Shown here in pieces: positions 59,775 through 64,000 of a DNA stretch of 64,000 nt. The notes beneath the pieces were generated by a model. The model saw only the letters and a list, made by a program, of their open reading frames with translations, ran no database searches and had not been told where the DNA came from. Every line of letters begins with the position of its first letter. The stretch's first letter is position 1. This stretch comes from Pomacea canaliculata (taxonomy: Eukaryota > Mollusca > Gastropoda > Architaenioglossa > Ampullariidae): the NCBI RefSeq assembly GCF_003073045.1, contig NC_037599.1:5158247-5222246 (forward strand), read 5' to 3'. Both the position numbers and the translations under genes were made by a program.

Positions 59775-62700
59775 ATGAACGACGATTCAGAAGATGAAAT
59801 ACCGGACCTCATCCCTGCAGATACCAAGAAAGTACCCATCACTATCATAACAGGATTTCTAGGTGAGGTTTAGTTAGTGATTAGTACAAAATAATAGTCT
59901 ACATTAATACTGAACATATATAACCGCTTCAAATAATTTGTAGGTTATATGGGCTTGAAAATTATTTCATTGATTTTATAACAGATCCTGTGATTAGAAA
60001 ATAATTTTTAATTTAAATCTTTAATTTCTTTTACTAATTTTACCTCACTCCATTCACGCACTAAAATGATTTCTCAAGATGCAAAAGTAGCTTATTGTCG
60101 AATCTGAATTTGTGATTCTATGAAAAAAGAAATATTTTCAAATTATTGGTGTTGTAATAAACACATGGAATTTAAGAAATTTGAGTTTTTGTTCTGACAG
60201 GTGCCGGAAAAACAACCCTTCTCAATTACATTCTGAGAGAGCAGCATGGTAAAAAGATTGCTGTGATTTTGAATGAGTTTGGAGAAGGTATCTGTTGTTC
60301 ATTTCCGTTTGTTTTAATTTTACTATATGCATGTGTATGTCTTTGTTCATGTAGAAAAGTGTGTGTGTGTGAGACCTGTTAAAGAGCAATTTGGACCACA
60401 TCTTTGATTGATTACATCTGTAGAAGCCCCTCCAGAATAGTCTAGCTTTATTTTTTATATCTTATTTACATTCTAACAGTGCAGTTTTTAATAGTCTCCT
60501 GACATATGACTATCTTAGCTATAACGGAGTTTTTATTAGCTTGTCTTTTAATTCACTGAAATGTTGTAAGTGGATGTAAATGTACAAAGGAGTGGGTCCA
60601 AATGACAACCTGTTTGCATTAAATTATGTTCAAAAGTACTTAATTTTGTTTCTACTAGATTTGTACTAGATATTAATGAATTTTCTGCAGGTGACTCCAT
60701 TGAGAAGTCCATGTCTGTTGGTCAGGAAGGATCTCTCTTTGAGGAATGGTTAGAACTTCGTAATGGTTGTCTCTGCTGCTCAGTCAAGTAAGAAGAAACA
60801 GGAAAACAGTCAGCCTATTACACCTAGAACAGCACAAGCTAGGAAATTGTAGTTTGATACAGGGAATATTTTGACATTTAGTGCATATTTATATAATTTG
60901 CTGCTGCTTCTCCGCTGATGGTGAAACATTAATATATGTCCTGCAACTACTACACTGCGAAACAAGTTTTTTGCAGTATAGAAGATGATTGATCTTAATC
61001 TTGTCATCCTCTGATAATCTTATTGATATATATTTAAGTAACTCTTAAAGATATACACATAACTCTGAGTAAATGTTGAATTTATGATACAGAGACAGTG
61101 GTGTGAAGGCTTTAGAGAATCTGATGAGTAAACGTGGAAAATTTGACTACATATTGCTGGAGACGACAGGACTAGCCGATCCAGGTAAATATAAAGCAAT
61201 AGTTGAAATTATGATAAAAACAGTTTTGAAGCATCTTTAATTATTACACAGATTACTTTTGGGGCATCTTTAGTTATTACTGTCCACTTGCAGAAAAATA
61301 TCAAATGACACAATGAAAAACTTTCTTTGGGATTTGTTTATTTTTGTCTAATAAAATGTAATATCTTATTTAATTGCTTATGTGGAATTGTTTGAATTTA
61401 CCTCTAAACTACACATTTTTGTAACCGTTTGTAATTCAGTTTTGACTATGCTTCCTTAATCAGTGATTGTGAATTGCAGGACCAATAGCCTCTATGTTCT
61501 GGCTGGATGAAGAATTATGTAGCGACATTTTCCTGGATGGTAATTAGAGAATGAGTAATTTTAGTGGCAGAAAAAAGAGCAATAATTTTAGGTTGATAAC
61601 ACAATCCTTAGAGGAGCACATTCTCTTCCTTGAAGCTTTTTTTTCTGTTTTTGTTACTCGTATCTAACAATTATATCATATCATTTGGTCAATTAAATTA
61701 AAAAGGAATAGGTTATTTCTATTTTTTGACTCTTTGTGTAATTTTGCTAATATACAATTTAAATAGAAGACATGAAATTCTGCAAAATGTTAAAATACTA
61801 CAGCCATAGTATTGCCTTGTATATAATTATATACACTGTATAATGTTGGTGTGATGTTTATTGCATTTAGAATCAGATATCCTCATTACTTAGAATTATC
61901 CCTTCCTTTATTCATTCATCATGAATAAATGCTTAATCACATGAACTAAATATCTAAAACCTGTTCCTTTGTTGGTTTTTATCCCCTCTTTATGGAACTT
62001 ATAGTACTTTGATAGCAAACCGTGCCAAAAGTAAACACAAAATTTTAGATAGCAAATTGTAGCTGAAATGAGATTGCCAGTCTGCTGGAAGTTCTTATTT
62101 GATTGTGTGCCTCTTATGCATATTAGCAACTTTTCTTGTCATCATTAAAAGCTCATTGTGATTTTTTATTATGAGATGTATCACAGGAAAAAACAGGTTT
62201 TGTCAATTAATGGTCAGCAAAAGTGGACCTTAGTTATTACTTCAAATTTTGGAATATTCATGAAGAGTGCAGGACATCACAATGCTTTTTCAGACCCCAT
62301 AGATGTGTCTTTTTTATTTTTCAGGTATAGTTGCCATGGTTGATGCAAAGTACTGTGAAAAGGTAAAACTATTCTCTGACAGTTTCATTTTCTCTTAATA
62401 ATTATTGATGAATATAAATCTGTAAATATTTATGAATAACCCTGTATCTTAAACAGAGTTTTTTGCTATAATATTTGGTTCTGATACACAATGCTTTTAT
62501 TGTGCTAAAATATTTTCTTTGCCACTTATCTCCACATTTACTGTTTGTTCCATAATTGCTCTTTGTGTCTTCCATGTTTGTCTGTTATTACTTGTTTGTT
62601 CAATTGTTTCTCTTTGTCTTTCAAATGCTATCCATGTCTTCTACTGGTCTCAGGTGCTGAGTGCGTGCTCCTTCATGAACATGATTATGTGGAATATAAA

Positions 62701-63343
62701 TCACATATTTTTTTATTATTATTACTTTTCATTAACCAGTTACATTAATCAGTAACCAATTAAGGCCACTCATGTTGTCATTTAAAACAGTAAATTTAAA
62801 AAAAAAATTTGTTCCCTAGAAATGGTTCCAAGAGAGTTCCCTCTTCTAGGAAGGCTGAAATAAATACAAGAATGAAAGAATTTTAAGACTTTTTATATAC
62901 TATTTAGTTATGATTCATTGTATGCTATAGCTTATAGTGAAATATTGTCTTCTCTTCTTGACTAAGCAACTAAAAGAAATGAAGTCTGATGGATCAGTCA
63001 ATGAAACACAAAGGTAGGTGTTGATATCTATCATTCCATAACATCACCTTTTCCAACCAAAATCAAGAGCTAATTTCATTTATTTTGAGACATTTCCACT
63101 CGCACTTGGATGACATCGAAAACACATATAAACCAGATTTAGTGGTATGGAGTGTCCAATGTTATTATGATTATTATTAACAATAATAATGCAACTATAA
63201 ATATTTTATCATATTTTAATGGTCATAGTTATTTCTGAGCAGGAATTTTATTTAAGGCAGGTGGCTTTGGCTGATGTCATAATTGTCAACAAGACAGATC
63301 TTGTGACAGCACAAGAGATGGACAGGCTGTGCCAAGAAATAAG
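59775..63343 (+). CDS. ZNG1: ZNG1/CBWD zinc-transferring GTPase (partial, 3' end outside window)
   Basis: Eight exons in phase: 59775-59862, 60201-60287, 60691-60787, 61093-61184, 61480-61539, 62325-62362, 62967-63013, 63257-63343, about 198 residues of a protein usually near 390. This is the G3E GTPase domain of a COG0523 metallochaperone. Visible motifs are Walker A GFLGAGKTT split by intron 1, ILNEFGEG, the metal-binding CxCC motif in [19 protein letters not shown], and the NKTD guanine-specificity motif in VNKTDLV. In vertebrates ZNG1 delivers zinc to methionine aminopeptidase 1 (established knowledge). The N-terminal docking motif CPELVP appears here as IPDLIP. No further exon in phase was found before 64000; the C-terminal CobW_C domain must lie beyond. 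Confidence 0.93.
62515..62745 (+). mobile_element. LINE 3' terminal fragment in ZNG1 intron
   Basis: The stretch ending gtgctccttcatgaacatga, then ttatgtggaatataaatcac and a T/ATT-rich end is the common 3' terminus of CR1/L2-type LINEs in these animals. No coding part remains. Confidence 0.5.
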
Positions 63344-64000
63344 GTTGGTGACAAAGAGACAAACAAGAGCAAATGAAGTGTTTCTGAAGCTAGTGCAGAG
63401 CAAAATGTTTAATCCTTAACTTGCAGATTCATGGAAAATCAATTTACTGTTCATCATTATCGTATGGGCCTCAAGAAATTTTTTAGTTCAGTTAATTAAA
63501 GCTGTAATTGCTGTAGTGCTATATGCTATAATCATAATTTTAAGCATAACCCATTATTAAAAAATAATATATATGGTTGCTTTATCTGTTGCTCACTTTT
63601 TTATGATGAGAGTCTGTTGAGTTACATTAAAAAAGAAAAGGATAATTGCCAAATTTTTGTTTCGCTCTGTAGAAATGGCTTCCAGACTGACATCAAATAC
63701 GTGAAAGAGAGGTTAAGAGAAAAAGCTGAATTCAGTTTTAGTATGTCTAATTTTTTTTCAGATCTATTAACAGTTTTGCCAGACTTCATAGAACAAGTTA
63801 TGCTATGTAAGTGGTGATATTTTTAAAAAGAAAACGTATCACTGTACTTTAAAACTTTTAATTTGTTTTATTTGCTTTCTCACCTCCTCCCATGTTCAAA
63901 ATGGAAGAAACTAAAAATGTTTTCATGCAGAAAGACAAGCATATATAACAGCCTCTTTCATATCTCTCGCTCTCTTACACACAAAGCAAGAGAGGAAAAG
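63344..64000 (+). other. ZNG1 intron running to window end
   Basis: An open frame at 63617-63817 looks exon-like after a tctgtag acceptor and keeps phase, but its residues (NGFQTDIKYVKERLR) do not match the ZNG1 region that should follow. I treat this stretch as intron with nothing recognised. Confidence 0.5.

Noticed and set aside
63617..63817. Next ZNG1 exon
   Set aside because: It keeps phase after a plausible acceptor, but the peptide shows no similarity to the ZNG1 segment expected after the NKTD region.

Overview
This window is animal nuclear DNA. Genes are split by canonical GT-AG introns, intergenic DNA is AT-rich, UTRs are long, and there are many broken non-LTR retrotransposon tails and microsatellites. 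Protein similarity and repeat style suggest a lophotrochozoan, probably a gastropod mollusc; the species cannot be fixed from the sequence. I found no bacterial or phage features, no CRISPR array and no obviously new multi-gene system.

Layout: (1) 1-2709, + strand: the last three coding exons of an unrecognised helical protein, with a THAP-like transposon remnant and a LINE tail in an intron. (2) 3867-6664, - strand: complete ARMC7, rebuilt from seven exons, converging on gene 1. (3) 6963-19179, + strand: complete AMPK catalytic subunit alpha in 16 exons, head-to-head with ARMC7 across 298 bp. (4) 26843-32438, - strand: a complete 8-exon SLC17/ANTR-like anion transporter, convergent with AMPK; the two transcripts probably end about 0.1 kb apart near 23.6-23.7 kb. 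(5) 32.4-37.7 kb: a gene-poor block with one possible orphan 5' exon, a duplicated repeat unit, a LINE tail and a large CTTT microsatellite. (6) 37748-57411, + strand: a complete 25-exon full-size ABCA (ABCA3-like) lipid transporter, its second-to-last large intron filled with transposon debris. (7) 59775-end, + strand: the first eight exons of ZNG1/CBWD, a zinc-transferring GTPase, running off the window.

The genes are functionally unrelated housekeeping or metabolic genes (minor-spliceosome factor, energy sensor, transporters, metallochaperone); I see no operon-like logic. Exon structures were obtained by reading splice sites and checking that reading phase is kept across each junction. AMPK, ARMC7, SLC17 and ABCA coding sums are all multiples of three. 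The most notable points are two GC-AG introns, a one-base phase conflict at an ABCA intron that is rescued only by a weak downstream acceptor, a cysteine-rich ABCA C-terminus, replacement of the cysteine in the ZNG1 METAP1-docking motif, and a duplicated A-B-A'-B' repeat block.
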